A DNA stretch of 64,000 nt from Phytoactinopolyspora alkaliphila (GCF_010550695.1 NZ_JAAGOB010000013.1:113354-177353), one strand, 5' to 3'; shown: positions 45,157-54,826, numbered from the stretch's first letter. Numbers and translations: made by a program. Notes: generated by a model from the sequence alone, not told the origin.

Positions 45157-45225
45157 CGCATGGCCGGTGAGGCAATTCTGTGTGACCCGAGGACCACGGC
45201 TACACGGGGGCGAGAGGAGCACCAG

Positions 45226-46614
45226 ATGTTAGCGTTAACAGCACGCGGATGGCGACAAGGCGCGGCGTTGATCGTGGCGGCAGGCCTGCTGGCCGCGACG
45301 GGATGTTCGGGCGGCGACGGCGGGAACAGCATCGCTGATCTCGACAGCGCAGAGGCTGACGGTGGCGCGACGGATCAGCAGACGATGGAGGCTGACCCAG
45401 GACACGAGGGTGAGGACGTCGAGCTGGAGTTCTGGACCTTCGTCGACGCCCACACGGACTTCATGATGGCGCGAGCCGAGGAGTTCAACGAGGCGAACTC
45501 CGATTACAACATCGTTCTCAACGCGTCGACCGCGGACTACGAAGAGATGCACGACCGGCTCCTGATCGCGTTGCAGTCGGGTACCGGCGCGCCGGACATC
45601 GTCGACATCGAGATCCAGCGGTTCGCCACCTTCCTCCGTGGCGAGGTCCCGTTGCACCCGCTCAACGACATCGTGGACAACCATCGGGACCAGCTGGTGG
45701 AGGAGCGGCTGGCACCGTACCAGTCCGACGGCGTGGAGTACGGGATCGACTACCACCTTGGCACGTGGGTCATGTATTACAACAACGCCATCCTCGAGGA
45801 AGCCGGCGTCGACGTCGACTCCATCGTCACCTGGGACGATTACATCGAGGCGGGCAAGCAGGTGGTGGAGAACACCGACGCCATGATGACGTCGGTGGAG
45901 ACGACGGACCGCTTCTCGGTGATCGGGCCGATGCTGCAGAACGGTGGCGGCACCTATGACGAGAACGGCGAGATGATCCTCGACAGCCCGGAGAACGTCG
46001 AGGCTCTCCAGCTGATCTCGGACATGGTCCACGAACACGAGATCGCCGTCGTGAGCGAGGGCGGCATGCACCACGAGACCGCGTACTACGAGGCGTTCAA
46101 CTCCGGCAACTACGCGTCGGTGTGGATGCCGCAGTGGTACGTCACGAGGTTCAAGGACTTCATGCCGGAGACCGAGGGCGACATCCTGATCCGGCCGATG
46201 CCGGAGTTCGAGCCCGACGGCTTCATCAGCACCATGGGTGGTGGCACCGGCACGGCCATCACCACGCAGATCGACGAGGGCAAGCTGGATGCGGCGAAGC
46301 AGTTCCTGGAGTTCGCCAAGCTCACCTACGACTCCCAGGTCGCGCTGTGGACCGAGCTCGGATTCGATCCCTTCCGCGAAGACGTCTACGACGACCCTGC
46401 CCTGACCGAGCCCGACCAGTGGTTCGGCGGCGAGCAGGTGATGACCAACCTGCGCGACATGTTCGACCGGCTCGCGCCCGAATACACCGGGCCGAGGTAC
46501 CCGGAGATCATCCTGCAGCTGCGCGACATCGTCGCCTATGAGGTCATCCAAGAGGGCGGCTCGCCCCAGGAAGCACTTGAACGGGCGGCCCAGGAAATCC
46601 GGTCGATGGACTGA
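45226..46614 (+). CDS. Carbohydrate ABC transporter substrate-binding lipoprotein, family 1
   Basis: A 462-residue lipoprotein. ATG 45226 follows GAGGAG and gives a good signal peptide with lipobox LAATGC (Cys ~27). The mature part has the SBP_bac_1 pattern: LEFWTFVDAHTDFMMARAEEFN, QSGTGAPDIVDIE, YGIDYHLGTWVMYYN and SVWMPQWYVTRFKDFMPE. It is the first gene of a plus-strand operon with two permeases and two GH43 enzymes, so its ligand is most likely arabino-oligosaccharide. Confidence 0.92.
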   Translation: MLALTARGWRQGAALIVAAGLLAATGCSGGDGGNSIADLDSAEADGGATDQQTMEADPGHEGEDVELEFWTFVDAHTDFMMARAEEFNEANSDYNIVLNASTADYEEMHDRLLIALQSGTGAPDIVDIEIQRFATFLRGEVPLHPLNDIVDNHRDQLVEERLAPYQSDGVEYGIDYHLGTWVMYYNNAILEEAGVDVDSIVTWDDYIEAGKQVVENTDAMMTSVETTDRFSVIGPMLQNGGGTYDENGEMILDSPENVEALQLISDMVHEHEIAVVSEGGMHHETAYYEAFNSGNYASVWMPQWYVTRFKDFMPETEGDILIRPMPEFEPDGFISTMGGGTGTAITTQIDEGKLDAAKQFLEFAKLTYDSQVALWTELGFDPFREDVYDDPALTEPDQWFGGEQVMTNLRDMFDRLAPEYTGPRYPEIILQLRDIVAYEVIQEGGSPQEALERAAQEIRSMD

Positions 46615-46623
46615 TCGACTGTC

Positions 46624-47556
46624 ATGGCGACGCTGACGACGGCCCGCGCGGACCGCGCGGGCGCGAGATACAAGACTCCGTTCTTTCACCGCCCGTGGGT
46701 GGTGGCGATGGTGTTCCTGCTCCCGTTCCTGGTGCTCTTCGGGGTGTTCCGGGTATACGCGGTCGGCTACGCGGTGGTGCTCAGCTTCCAGGACATCGAG
46801 GGCATCGGACTGACTGAGTGGGCCGGCCTCGGCAACTACCGGAGGCTGTTGACGGACAGCACCTTCTTCACGGCATTGCGCAACACCACCCTGTACACGG
46901 CGGGCACGCTGCTGGTGCTGATTCCGGTTCCGTTCATCCTGGCGGCCGTGCTGCAGTCCAAGCTGGTGGCCCGGCAAGCGATGTTCCGCTCAGCGCTGTT
47001 CCTACCGGTATTGACGTCGCTGGTCGTCGTCGGCGTCGTGTTCTCCCTGCTGTTGACCACGAACGGTCTGGTGAACAGCTTCCTCGGGCTCTTCGGTGTC
47101 CCGGCGCAAGGTTGGCTGGAGACGCGGAGCCTGGCGATCCCGGCGATGATCCTGATGGCCACCTGGCGGTGGACCGGTATCAACATCATCTACTTCACCA
47201 CGGGGCTGTCCAACATCCCCCGGGAGCTCTACGAGTCGGCCTCGGTCGACGGCGCCGGTGCGCTGCGTAAGTTCTGGCACCTGTCGGTGCCGTTGTCCAA
47301 GCCGATCATCCTGTTCGTCACCGTCCTCACGATCTTCGGCGGCTTCCAGCTTTTCGTGGAGCCGCTGATCCTCTGGGGCACTGGCGGGGGTCCCGGCCAG
47401 GGCGGCCTGAGCGTGGTGGTGCATCTGTACCGGACGGCGTTCACCTCGTTCCAGCTGGGATACGCCTCGGCGATCGGCGTCGTGCTGGCCGTGATCATCA
47501 TGGCGTTGTCCCTGGTCACACTGAAGCTCTTCGGCTTCTTCAAGAAGGAGGAGTGA
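46624..47556 (+). CDS. Carbohydrate ABC transporter permease (MalF type)
   Basis: A 310-residue protein with six membrane helices. The EAA coupling loop reads ELYESASVDGAGALRKFWHLSVPLSKP, as in CUT1 permeases. It starts at ATG 46624, 9 bp after the binding-protein stop. It should form the channel with the next gene product. No ATPase gene is present in the operon. Confidence 0.94.
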   Translation: MATLTTARADRAGARYKTPFFHRPWVVAMVFLLPFLVLFGVFRVYAVGYAVVLSFQDIEGIGLTEWAGLGNYRRLLTDSTFFTALRNTTLYTAGTLLVLIPVPFILAAVLQSKLVARQAMFRSALFLPVLTSLVVVGVVFSLLLTTNGLVNSFLGLFGVPAQGWLETRSLAIPAMILMATWRWTGINIIYFTTGLSNIPRELYESASVDGAGALRKFWHLSVPLSKPIILFVTVLTIFGGFQLFVEPLILWGTGGGPGQGGLSVVVHLYRTAFTSFQLGYASAIGVVLAVIIMALSLVTLKLFGFFKKEE

Positions 47557-47563
47557 ACGAGAA

Positions 47564-48517
47564 GTGACCCCTGAGAAGAAGGCACAGACCGGCAGGACAC
47601 GGGGACCGGAAGTACAGGTGACGGAGTTGTCCGAGGATGGCACGGAGCGCTCGTGGCCGAATGGCCTGCACCCGGACGGCCGTCGTCGCCGGCTCCAGGG
47701 CGGGTACAAGAAGGTGGTGGCGACCGCCCTGGTGGCCGTCGTCGCCATTCTCTTCCTCATCCCGTTCTACTGGCTTCTGGTCAGCGCGTTGCGGCCGGCG
47801 AACCGGATCTTCGCCGACGCGGGGAGCTTCTGGCCGTCGACCGTCACACTCGACAACTTCCGGGCGCTGTTCGACCTGACGCCCATCGGCACCTGGTTCG
47901 TGAACTCCGTCATCCTGGCAGCCGGATCGGCCATCGGTTCGCTGATCGTCGTGACGATGGCGGCATATGCCTTGGCCAAGATTCGTTTCCCGTTCCGCAA
48001 CACGATCTTCGTCGGCATCCTGGCCTCGCAGATGCTCCCGTTCCACCTGCTGCTCATCCCGTTGTTCCTGCTGATGATCGACCTGAGCCTCATCGACACC
48101 CACCTCGGCGTGATCGTGCCGATGCTGGCCCACCCGTTCGGCCTGTTCTACATGCGGCAGTACATGCTGGGTCTGCCTCAGGACGTGTTCGACGCCGCCC
48201 GGGTGGACGGGGCGTCGGAATACCGGATCTTCTTCGGCGTCGTGGTGCCCATGGTCAAGCCGGCCCTGGCGACGCTGGCGATCATCTTCTCCCTCGAACA
48301 GTGGAACGATCTGCTGTGGCCGCTCATCGTCATGCGTTCCGAGGAGAACTTCCCGCTGGCCGTGGGGATCACCACGCTGGTCGGTCTCTACCGGCCCCGC
48401 TGGGACCTTGTCATGACCGCGGCCGTGCTCGCGGTGATTCCGATCATGATCCTGTTCTTCCTCATGCGTAGACAGTTCATCAACGGCCTCGGCCAGTTCG
48501 GCACCGGCAGCAAGTAG
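47564..48517 (+). CDS. Carbohydrate ABC transporter permease (MalG type)
   Basis: A 317-residue protein with six membrane helices after a hydrophilic N-terminus of about 45 residues. The coupling loop is DVFDAARVDGASEYRIFFGVVVP. GTG 47564 is the likely start, as the frame's first codon after the upstream stop and with an AAGGAGGAG stretch before it. Partner of the preceding permease. Confidence 0.93.
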   Translation: MTPEKKAQTGRTRGPEVQVTELSEDGTERSWPNGLHPDGRRRRLQGGYKKVVATALVAVVAILFLIPFYWLLVSALRPANRIFADAGSFWPSTVTLDNFRALFDLTPIGTWFVNSVILAAGSAIGSLIVVTMAAYALAKIRFPFRNTIFVGILASQMLPFHLLLIPLFLLMIDLSLIDTHLGVIVPMLAHPFGLFYMRQYMLGLPQDVFDAARVDGASEYRIFFGVVVPMVKPALATLAIIFSLEQWNDLLWPLIVMRSEENFPLAVGITTLVGLYRPRWDLVMTAAVLAVIPIMILFFLMRRQFINGLGQFGTGSK

Positions 48518-48540
48518 CCCCCTGCGGAAAGGAGCACGAC

Positions 48541-49644
48541 ATGGTCATGTCCGAAGGCGCCCGGCACGGTGGCAGATCCCGCTCCTGGCGCACCGTCCGT
48601 GCGCTCTTGCTGTCCGGATGCCTGCTGGCGTCGGTGGGCCTGGTGCACTCCAGCGCCAGCCCGAACGCTCAGGGGCCGCCGCCGCGCGGCACCCTGGAGA
48701 TGACGGGTGACATCGGCGACTTCATCCCCGGGGTGGTCGACGACCCGGTGCACGACCCGGCCGTGATCAGGGACGGCGACACGTACTACGTCTTCTCCAC
48801 CGGGATCCTGCGCAACCCCGGCGATCCAGGCGGCATCTTCGTGCGCCGATCCACCGGAACCCTGGCCGGCCCGTGGGAGTCGCTGGACGAGATCGCGGTG
48901 CCCGAGTGGACCCGGGAGTACGGCCACAACCACCTTTGGGCGCCCCAGGTGGTCAAGCGGGGCAACACGTTCTATCTGTACTACGCGGCGTCGTCGTTCG
49001 GCCGGAACACGTCGGCGGTCGGGGTGGCGTCCACCACCACACCCGGCGATCTGGACAGCTGGCAGGACCACGGGCCCGTCGTCACCTCGCAGCAGGGCGT
49101 GCACGACTACAACGCGATCGACCCGCACGTGTTCACCGCGGGCGGCCGCTGGTGGATCGCGTTCGGCTCGCACTGGACCGGGGTCAAGCTGCAGGAACTG
49201 GCGTCCATGACGGAGCCCACCGGCCCGGTGTACTCGCTCGCCGACCGCGGAGTACCTCCGAACGCCGTCGAGGCACCGACGATCTTCAAGCGAGGACGCT
49301 ACTACTACCTACTGACCTCGTGGGACCGCTGCTGCGCCGGAACAGACAGCACATACAAGGTGGCGGTGGGCCGATCCCTCGACGTCACCGGCCCCTACCT
49401 GGACCGGGACGGCGTCCCGCTGCTCGAGGGCGGCGGCACCGTCGTCCTGGAAAGCCACGCCGACCAGATCGGACCGGGCGGGCAGGACGTCATCCTCGAC
49501 CGCGGCATCCACTACCTGATCCACCACTACTACGACGCCGGCGCCGACGGCGTGATCCGGATGCAGGTCAGAAGCATCGACTGGCAGGACGGCTGGCCCA
49601 GCTTCGATCTCGAACAGCGACGGGGCGCGTCCACAGGCAGATGA
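48541..49644 (+). CDS. Secreted GH43 glycosidase (arabinan endo-1,5-alpha-arabinosidase-like)
   Basis: A 367-residue exported enzyme with a signal peptide ending near HSSAS. The five-bladed GH43 propeller shows all three catalytic residues: D72 (VHDPAVI, general base), D194 (YNAIDPHVF, pKa modulator) and E244 (VEAPTIF, general acid). HNHLWAPQV and YYYLLTSWDRCCAG match arabinanases. It should cut arabinan outside the cell into oligosaccharides for the transporter. AAAGGAGC precedes the ATG. Confidence 0.93.
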   Translation: MVMSEGARHGGRSRSWRTVRALLLSGCLLASVGLVHSSASPNAQGPPPRGTLEMTGDIGDFIPGVVDDPVHDPAVIRDGDTYYVFSTGILRNPGDPGGIFVRRSTGTLAGPWESLDEIAVPEWTREYGHNHLWAPQVVKRGNTFYLYYAASSFGRNTSAVGVASTTTPGDLDSWQDHGPVVTSQQGVHDYNAIDPHVFTAGGRWWIAFGSHWTGVKLQELASMTEPTGPVYSLADRGVPPNAVEAPTIFKRGRYYYLLTSWDRCCAGTDSTYKVAVGRSLDVTGPYLDRDGVPLLEGGGTVVLESHADQIGPGGQDVILDRGIHYLIHHYYDAGADGVIRMQVRSIDWQDGWPSFDLEQRRGASTGR

Positions 49645-49669
49645 CCCACACGATGGAAGGTGCACGCGG

Positions 49670-51595
49670 ATGAGATGGTCGCGCAGGCCGGCCGAGACGG
49701 CACGTTCGGCACAACGACGATTCCTCCCTGCCCTCGGGGTGACTGCGGCGGTCGCGCTGCCGGTGTCGCTGCTGGTTCCCCAGGCGGTGGCGGAGACCCC
49801 GGGCGACGCTCCCGCCTCTGGCCAGGTCCCCCTGACCGGCCAGGTGGCCGTGCACGATCCGACGCTGTTCACCGACGGTGAGCGATACTACGTGGCTTCG
49901 ACGCACAACTCGGTGCGCAGCGCACCCACGCTAGAGGGGCCGTGGACCACCCACGGGAACGTCCCGAAGGCAGACTGGACCTGGGACGTCAGCGGGGGAA
50001 CGCTGTGGGCGCCGCATGTGGTGGAGATCGACGGCACGTTCCACTACTACTACTCGCAGTCCAACTTCGGCTCGAACGACTCCGCGATCGGCCTGAAGAC
50101 CACCACCACGCCCTGGGACCCGGACAGTTACGAGGACCATGGCGCCCCGATCATCACCTCCGGCGACGTCGACCCCGGCGGCGCCACCCACAACGCGATC
50201 GACCCCGTGGTCCACCAGGACGAGAGCGGCGTCTGGTGGATCATCTGGGGCTCCCACTTCGACGGCATCATGGCTCAGCGTCTCGAGGACGACATGGTGA
50301 CCGTCACCGGCGAGATCCATCTCCTCGCCCACCGCGGAAGTGATCGGTTCCCCGTCGACGAGCCCGCGTTCAACCGGATAGAAGGCCCCGCCGTCTTCGA
50401 ACGCGACGGCTACTACTACCTGCTGACCGGCTGGGACTGGTGCTGCCGCGCCAACGGCGACGACAACACGTACAAAATCGTGGTGGGCCGCTCGGAGAAC
50501 ATCCACGGCCCGTATGTCGACAAGAACGGCGTACCGCTCGCCGAGGGTGGCGGCAGCATCATCCTGAACAGCCGGGTGGCGCAGCCCGGGGCGACGCCCG
50601 CCGGGCTCTACCGGGCGCCCGGCGGGCCGGACGTCTTCACCGAGGACGGCGTCCACTACCTCGTCTACCACGCCTACCGGCCACAGAACACGATGGCGAT
50701 CCGCCCCATGGACTGGCACGGTGGCTGGCCGTACTTCGACGAACCGGGCGGCGGCCCCTACGACCTCGACGACCGCGCCTATTACCGGCTGGTCAACCAG
50801 GACGGGATCATCACCGATCCGGACAGCCTGCAGAATCCGGTGCCGAGCGAACGCTGCCTGACCGCGGCCGGGGACGGCGACGTCGTCCAGAGTGACTGCG
50901 ACGACGGTTCCCTGGACCAGATGTGGGAGTTGCAGATGGACGTCGACGGCTTCTGGCGGTTCCGGAACATGGGCCAGACGTCAGGGCACTGCCTGGCGAT
51001 GGCCGACGGCTCCGGCGACGAAGGCACCGACGTCGTGGTTGTCCCCTGCGAGGACGAGGGTGACGGCGAGCGCGACGCGCCTCGGCGCTGGTACCTCGAC
51101 GACACTGGGCACGGATTCCACCGCCCGGTGGCGGAGCGTGCCAACCTCGCCCTGGAGGTACAGAATGTCGACGGCGTCATCGGGACCGACGTCGTCGGCG
51201 GCTACCGGCGAGACGGTGACCACCAGGCCGGCAACCTCACCCAAGCCGCGAAGTGGCCGCCGCAGCAATGGCAGCTCGACAGGCAGCCCGTCGACGCAGC
51301 CCTTCTTCTCGCGGCCTTCGACGGCTTCGTCGCCGACGGCAGGGTCGTCGGCCATGCGCCCGGCCGTGCCGAAGCCGATGCCGGCGACCGCCGGCTGACC
51401 GCCCTGGGGAACATGCTGACGAGGGCCGCTGGCCTGATCGAGGCCGAAAGCTATGACGAGGCCCGCACCCAGCTGACCGATGTGCGCAAACGTATCCACC
51501 GATCCGGGGAGGTCCGGCCGTACCACTTCGCCACCGGTGAGGACGCGGCCACGCTGTATGCACTGATCGAGGAACTGGAAGATGCGCTTCCCTGA
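49670..51595 (+). CDS. Secreted GH43 arabinanase-like enzyme with ricin-B-type and C-terminal helical domains
   Basis: A 641-residue exported enzyme with a signal peptide processed near AVAETPG. The GH43 domain (~50-370) has VHDPTLF, NAIDPVVH and IEGPAVFERDGYYYLL, so all three catalytic acids are present, and WDWCCRANGDDNTYK resembles the preceding enzyme. Then follow a ricin-B/beta-trefoil-like carbohydrate-binding region (~380-545, with RCLTAAGDGDVVQSDC and HCLAMADGSG) and a helical FIMAH-like tail (~550-641). The paralogous pair suggests one endo and one exo or debranching activity. Confidence 0.92.
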   Translation: MRWSRRPAETARSAQRRFLPALGVTAAVALPVSLLVPQAVAETPGDAPASGQVPLTGQVAVHDPTLFTDGERYYVASTHNSVRSAPTLEGPWTTHGNVPKADWTWDVSGGTLWAPHVVEIDGTFHYYYSQSNFGSNDSAIGLKTTTTPWDPDSYEDHGAPIITSGDVDPGGATHNAIDPVVHQDESGVWWIIWGSHFDGIMAQRLEDDMVTVTGEIHLLAHRGSDRFPVDEPAFNRIEGPAVFERDGYYYLLTGWDWCCRANGDDNTYKIVVGRSENIHGPYVDKNGVPLAEGGGSIILNSRVAQPGATPAGLYRAPGGPDVFTEDGVHYLVYHAYRPQNTMAIRPMDWHGGWPYFDEPGGGPYDLDDRAYYRLVNQDGIITDPDSLQNPVPSERCLTAAGDGDVVQSDCDDGSLDQMWELQMDVDGFWRFRNMGQTSGHCLAMADGSGDEGTDVVVVPCEDEGDGERDAPRRWYLDDTGHGFHRPVAERANLALEVQNVDGVIGTDVVGGYRRDGDHQAGNLTQAAKWPPQQWQLDRQPVDAALLLAAFDGFVADGRVVGHAPGRAEADAGDRRLTALGNMLTRAAGLIEAESYDEARTQLTDVRKRIHRSGEVRPYHFATGEDAATLYALIEELEDALP

Positions 51596-51609
51596 AAGAA
51601 ACGTGTGTT

Positions 51610-52491
51610 GTGAACCGGAGCGCTGAAGAATGGGTTGCTGTGAAGACCAATGGTGGCGGGGGAGCGGACGACGGAACGGCGCGACCGGAGCGGCAAGTGC
51701 CGGCGGTGAGCCGGGCGATCGACATCCTCGGGCTGTTCCTCGACGGGAAGGGGCCGCGATCCGTGCCTGAGATCACCGCGGAGCTCGGCCTGCCCCGCAG
51801 CTCGGCCTACGAACTGGTCCAGACGCTGGTGGCGAAGCGGTGCCTGCGCCCGGTCGACGAGAACGTGCACCGATACCAGCTCGGGTTGCACCTGTTCGAA
51901 CTCGGCAGCAGTTACATCGAGGGCATCGACCTTGCCGAGCAGGGCGGCGAGGTGGCCCGCGAGGTGGTCGCGCGCTGCGACGAGACCGTGCACGTGGCGA
52001 TGCTCGACGGCGCCGACGTCGTCTATGTGGTGAAGGCGGACAGCTCGCAGGCGGTCCGGATGGTCTCGGCGGTGGGTCGCAGACTACCCGCGCACTGCAC
52101 CGCCGTGGGCAAGGTGCTGCTCGCCGGACTCCGGGACGAGGAGGTGGCACGGCGATACGAGCAGGTGACGCAGTGGGTGCGGATGACCCCCGGCACCATC
52201 GCCGGCCTGGACGAGCTCCTTCGTGAGCTGGACGTCATCCGGGAACGCGGTCTCGCCTTCGACGAGTTCGAGTCCAACGTCGACGTCCGCTGTGTGGCAG
52301 CACCGGTCCGGGACGCCAGCGGGGCCGTGGTCGCCGGGCTGAGCATCTCCGTGCCCGGGCAACGCTCCGATCAGATCGACGGAGAGCTCGCCCGGCTCGC
52401 GGCCGAGGCCGGCCGGGCATTGTCAGCGCGGCTCGGTCACCGGGATCCCGGCGACGTCAGGACCGCGGCCGGTGGTTCGAACTCATGGTGA
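51610..52491 (+). CDS. IclR family transcriptional regulator
   Basis: A 293-residue regulator. The N-terminal winged HTH (SVPEITAELGLPRSSAYELVQTL) precedes the IclR effector domain, with VHVAMLDGADVVYVVKADS and RRLPAHCTAVGKVLLAGL. GTG 51610 is used; GTG 51643 would remove 11 residues outside any domain. It lies 14 bp after the second GH43 gene and just before a gene of unknown function, and may regulate the operon. Confidence 0.92.
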   Translation: MNRSAEEWVAVKTNGGGGADDGTARPERQVPAVSRAIDILGLFLDGKGPRSVPEITAELGLPRSSAYELVQTLVAKRCLRPVDENVHRYQLGLHLFELGSSYIEGIDLAEQGGEVAREVVARCDETVHVAMLDGADVVYVVKADSSQAVRMVSAVGRRLPAHCTAVGKVLLAGLRDEEVARRYEQVTQWVRMTPGTIAGLDELLRELDVIRERGLAFDEFESNVDVRCVAAPVRDASGAVVAGLSISVPGQRSDQIDGELARLAAEAGRALSARLGHRDPGDVRTAAGGSNSW

Positions 52492-52502
52492 AGGAGTCCT
52501 CT

Positions 52503-53396
52503 ATGCACGCCACCCGATCGTTTCTCACCTCCCTCGGCCTGCCCCGAGGCGACGTGGGTGAGCTGCCGACGTCGGACACGCGCTTCGCCGACGGGGCACA
52601 GTACCGGGTGGAGATCCCGTCGGTCGAAGGGCCGGAGGCCTTCGAGACCGTGCTGGCGGCGGCCGAGGAGTATGGCGTCCGAGTGCACCGGATCAGCCAG
52701 GGGAGCGGCATCATGCTGCTCACCGACGCCGACATCGAGCGGATGGTGACGCTCGGCCGCGAGCACGACGTCGAGGTGTCGCTGTTCACCGGCCCGCGCG
52801 CCGCCTGGGACGTGGGCGCTCAGGCCGGATCCAGTTCTGGACGCGTCCTGGGGTCCAGCCTCCGAGGCACCGATCAGCTGGTCTACGGCATCGAGGACGT
52901 GCGGCGCGGGTGCGAACTGGGGGTGCGCAGCGTGCTGGTGGCCGATGTGGGGCAGCTGTGGGTCCTGGCGGAGATGAAGAGGGCCGGTGAGCTCCCGACC
53001 GACCTGGTGCTGAAGGTTTCGGTCTCACTGCCGGTGGCCAATCCCGCGACGGCCCGGGTGCTGGAGGACGTCGGCGCGTCCACCCTGAACCTCCCCGTGG
53101 ACCTGACGCTGCAGGACATCGCCGCCATCCGGTCCGCGGTGTCGGTGCCGCTGGACATCTACATCGAGGGGGCCGACGATTTCGGCGCCCCGGTCCGGCA
53201 CTACGAGCTCCCGGAGATCGTCCGCGTGGCCTCACCCGTCTACGTGAAGTTCACCGTGCGAAACGCGCCGAATCTGTACCCGTCCGGAGGCCATCTGCGC
53301 AGACTCGCGCTCGACACGGCCCGGGAACGGGTCCGTCGCGCGGCGATCGGCCTGGCGATGCTCAAGCGGTACTACCCCGAGGCCGACGGCGGCTGA
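52503..53396 (+). CDS. TIM-barrel protein of unknown function (U32-peptidase-like)
   Basis: A 297-residue cytoplasmic protein without signal peptide. ATG 52503 is chosen for its AAGGAG site. Alternating strands and helices (TGPRAAW, LVYGIEDVRRGCELGVRSVLVAD, LKVSVSLPVANPATARVLEDVGASTLNLPVDLTL split over residues ~160-200, VPLDIYIEGADDFG) suggest a TIM barrel. The DVGASTLNLP segment recalls the U32 peptidase/aldolase-like barrels, but I cannot name the family with certainty. Its position after IclR in a polysaccharide operon suggests a sugar-acid aldolase or isomerase role, which is inference. Confidence 0.75.
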   Translation: MHATRSFLTSLGLPRGDVGELPTSDTRFADGAQYRVEIPSVEGPEAFETVLAAAEEYGVRVHRISQGSGIMLLTDADIERMVTLGREHDVEVSLFTGPRAAWDVGAQAGSSSGRVLGSSLRGTDQLVYGIEDVRRGCELGVRSVLVADVGQLWVLAEMKRAGELPTDLVLKVSVSLPVANPATARVLEDVGASTLNLPVDLTLQDIAAIRSAVSVPLDIYIEGADDFGAPVRHYELPEIVRVASPVYVKFTVRNAPNLYPSGGHLRRLALDTARERVRRAAIGLAMLKRYYPEADGG

Positions 53397-53407
53397 GGCG
53401 CGCCCCA

Positions 53408-53505
53408 CTTCCGAATGATCATGTAAACCATGTTTTCTCGTGCTTCACCAGGGCTGCAGCCCTGGTGAAGCACGAGAAAACATGGTTTACATGATCATTC
53501 GGAAG
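53408..53505. repeat. Perfect 98-bp palindrome, copy 3 of the family
   Basis: The 86-bp core (53414-53499, centre CTGCAG at 53454-53459) is perfect, and the symmetry continues six bases outward on each side (CTTCCG against CGGAAG). Reading from the centre outward, no mismatch occurs over 49 bp per arm. It lies 11 bp after the TGA of the unknown TIM-barrel gene and 27 bp before the stop of the convergent anti-sigma gene. Confidence 0.97.
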
Positions 53506-53532
53506 GACGTGTAAGCGGAGGGGTGATCCGGT

Positions 53533-54261
53533 TCAGACGTCGGTGCTCAACGCTCCGCGGACCACACTGTTTCCGGAGTGGGACGGGTCGCCGTCGAACG
53601 CTTCGACCGACACGTCCACAACCGGGAACTCGTCGAGTTCCAGCCCGTCCGGGACGGCCAGCGTGATGGTGTCGCCATGGAGGACGCCCAAGGACACCAG
53701 GCCGGTGGCATCCGGAGTGAGCAGCCATACCTGGAGGAAGCCGTCGACCACGGGGGAGGAATCGAGCTGTACCTCCAACTCCCGCTCGCCGTTGACGTCG
53801 ATCACCGACGCACTGCCGGCGATGGTGTACTCGGCCAGCGGATCCAATTCCGCCCGTGCGACCACGGCAGGCTCATCGTCGGGCTGTAGCGCCTGCCAGC
53901 CGAGCACTCCGCCGATGCCGGCCGCGATCCCGGCGACGGCGGCGGCCAAGACCCACGCCATCCGTCCACGCGGGCCGCGGGATTCGGCCTCCGGCGCTGG
54001 CGCCGGCTCGGCCGTGGTACTCGGTGCCCGTTCAGCTGGCGGTTCCGCGCTGGTCTGCGCGGCGATGTTCTCCCACACGGCAGGCGGTGGTGCGATGAGC
54101 TCGTGATCGGGCCCGAGATCGCGACCGACAGCGACGACGTGGCGCAGCGATTCAAGCTCGCGGGAACACTCCGTGCATTCCTCCAGGTGACGAGCAGCCT
54201 GCTCTGGGATCGTCTCACCGAGTGCACGCAGGGCGATGAGATGGGAGTCAACGTGTGGCAC
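53533..54261 (-). CDS. Anti-sigma factor (RskA-like, zinc-binding ZAS domain)
   Basis: A 242-residue membrane protein. The N-terminal zinc motif HLEECTEC (HX3CX2C) with an upstream His is the ZAS signature, a membrane helix lies near residues 100-120, and the external part has the RskA C-terminal pattern ([45 protein letters not shown]). It should hold the co-encoded ECF sigma factor inactive until an extracellular signal releases it. Its start overlaps the sigma gene by 14 bp. Confidence 0.93.
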   Translation of the reverse strand: MPHVDSHLIALRALGETIPEQAARHLEECTECSRELESLRHVVAVGRDLGPDHELIAPPPAVWENIAAQTSAEPPAERAPSTTAEPAPAPEAESRGPRGRMAWVLAAAVAGIAAGIGGVLGWQALQPDDEPAVVARAELDPLAEYTIAGSASVIDVNGERELEVQLDSSPVVDGFLQVWLLTPDATGLVSLGVLHGDTITLAVPDGLELDEFPVVDVSVEAFDGDPSHSGNSVVRGALSTDV

Positions 54262-54826
54262 CGTCCACCTCCAGCCTGCTGCGAAGTCGCTTCAACGACC
54301 GCCGGATGTGGCTTTTCACGGTGCCGACCGGGAGGTCGAGGGATTCGGCGATCTCGGTATGGGTCAGCTGTCCGTAGAACGCCAGCCGGACGATGCTGCC
54401 CTGGGGTTCGCCGAGCTGGGCCAGCTCGTCGGCGAGCACCAGGCGGTCTGCCAGCGAGTTGATCGAATTCTCCTGATCCTGGCTTCCAGTGGCCCTCGCC
54501 GCGGTGGCGGCGAGTCTGCGGTCCCGTTCCCGGGCAGCCCACGCGTCGGCGATCTTGTTCTTCGTGATGCCTACCAGCCAGCCTCCCAGGGAGCCGCTGC
54601 GGGGATCGTACCGGGCACGCCCGCGCCACGCAGCGATGAAGACCTGCTGCGTCACATCGGCCGCCTCGTCGGCGTTGCCGAGAGCCCGCAGGGCCAGCGT
54701 ATGCACCAGGGGACCATGTCTCCGGTAGACGTCGGCAAGTGCTGTCTCGTCGCCGCCGGCGAACCTCTCTGCGTGAGCGTTGTCCGCCGAGAACTGGTCG
54801 GCTTGGCCTGGGTCTTCATCCGGTCC
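54248..54826 (-). CDS. ECF sigma factor (SigK-like)
   Basis: A 192-residue sigma factor. Region 2 ([34 protein letters not shown]) and region 4 ([26 protein letters not shown]) are complete. The frame is open up to GTG 54895, which would add 23 low-complexity residues inside the sortase gene; GTG 54826, just past the sortase stop, gives the usual SigK length, so it is chosen here. With the overlapping RskA-like gene it forms a sigma/anti-sigma pair. Confidence 0.88.
   Translation of the reverse strand, partial: GPDEDPGQADQFSADNAHAERFAGGDETALADVYRRHGPLVHTLALRALGNADEAADVTQQVFIAAWRGRARYDPRSGSLGGWLVGITKNKIADAWAARERDRRLAATAARATGSQDQENSINSLADRLVLADELAQLGEPQGSIVRLAFYGQLTHTEIAESLDLPVGTVKSHIRRSLKRLRSRLEVDGATR

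Noticed and set aside
45235..46977. A 580-codon minus-strand frame over the arabinan binding protein and permease
   Set aside because: Antisense shadow without ribosome site; it crosses two well-supported genes.
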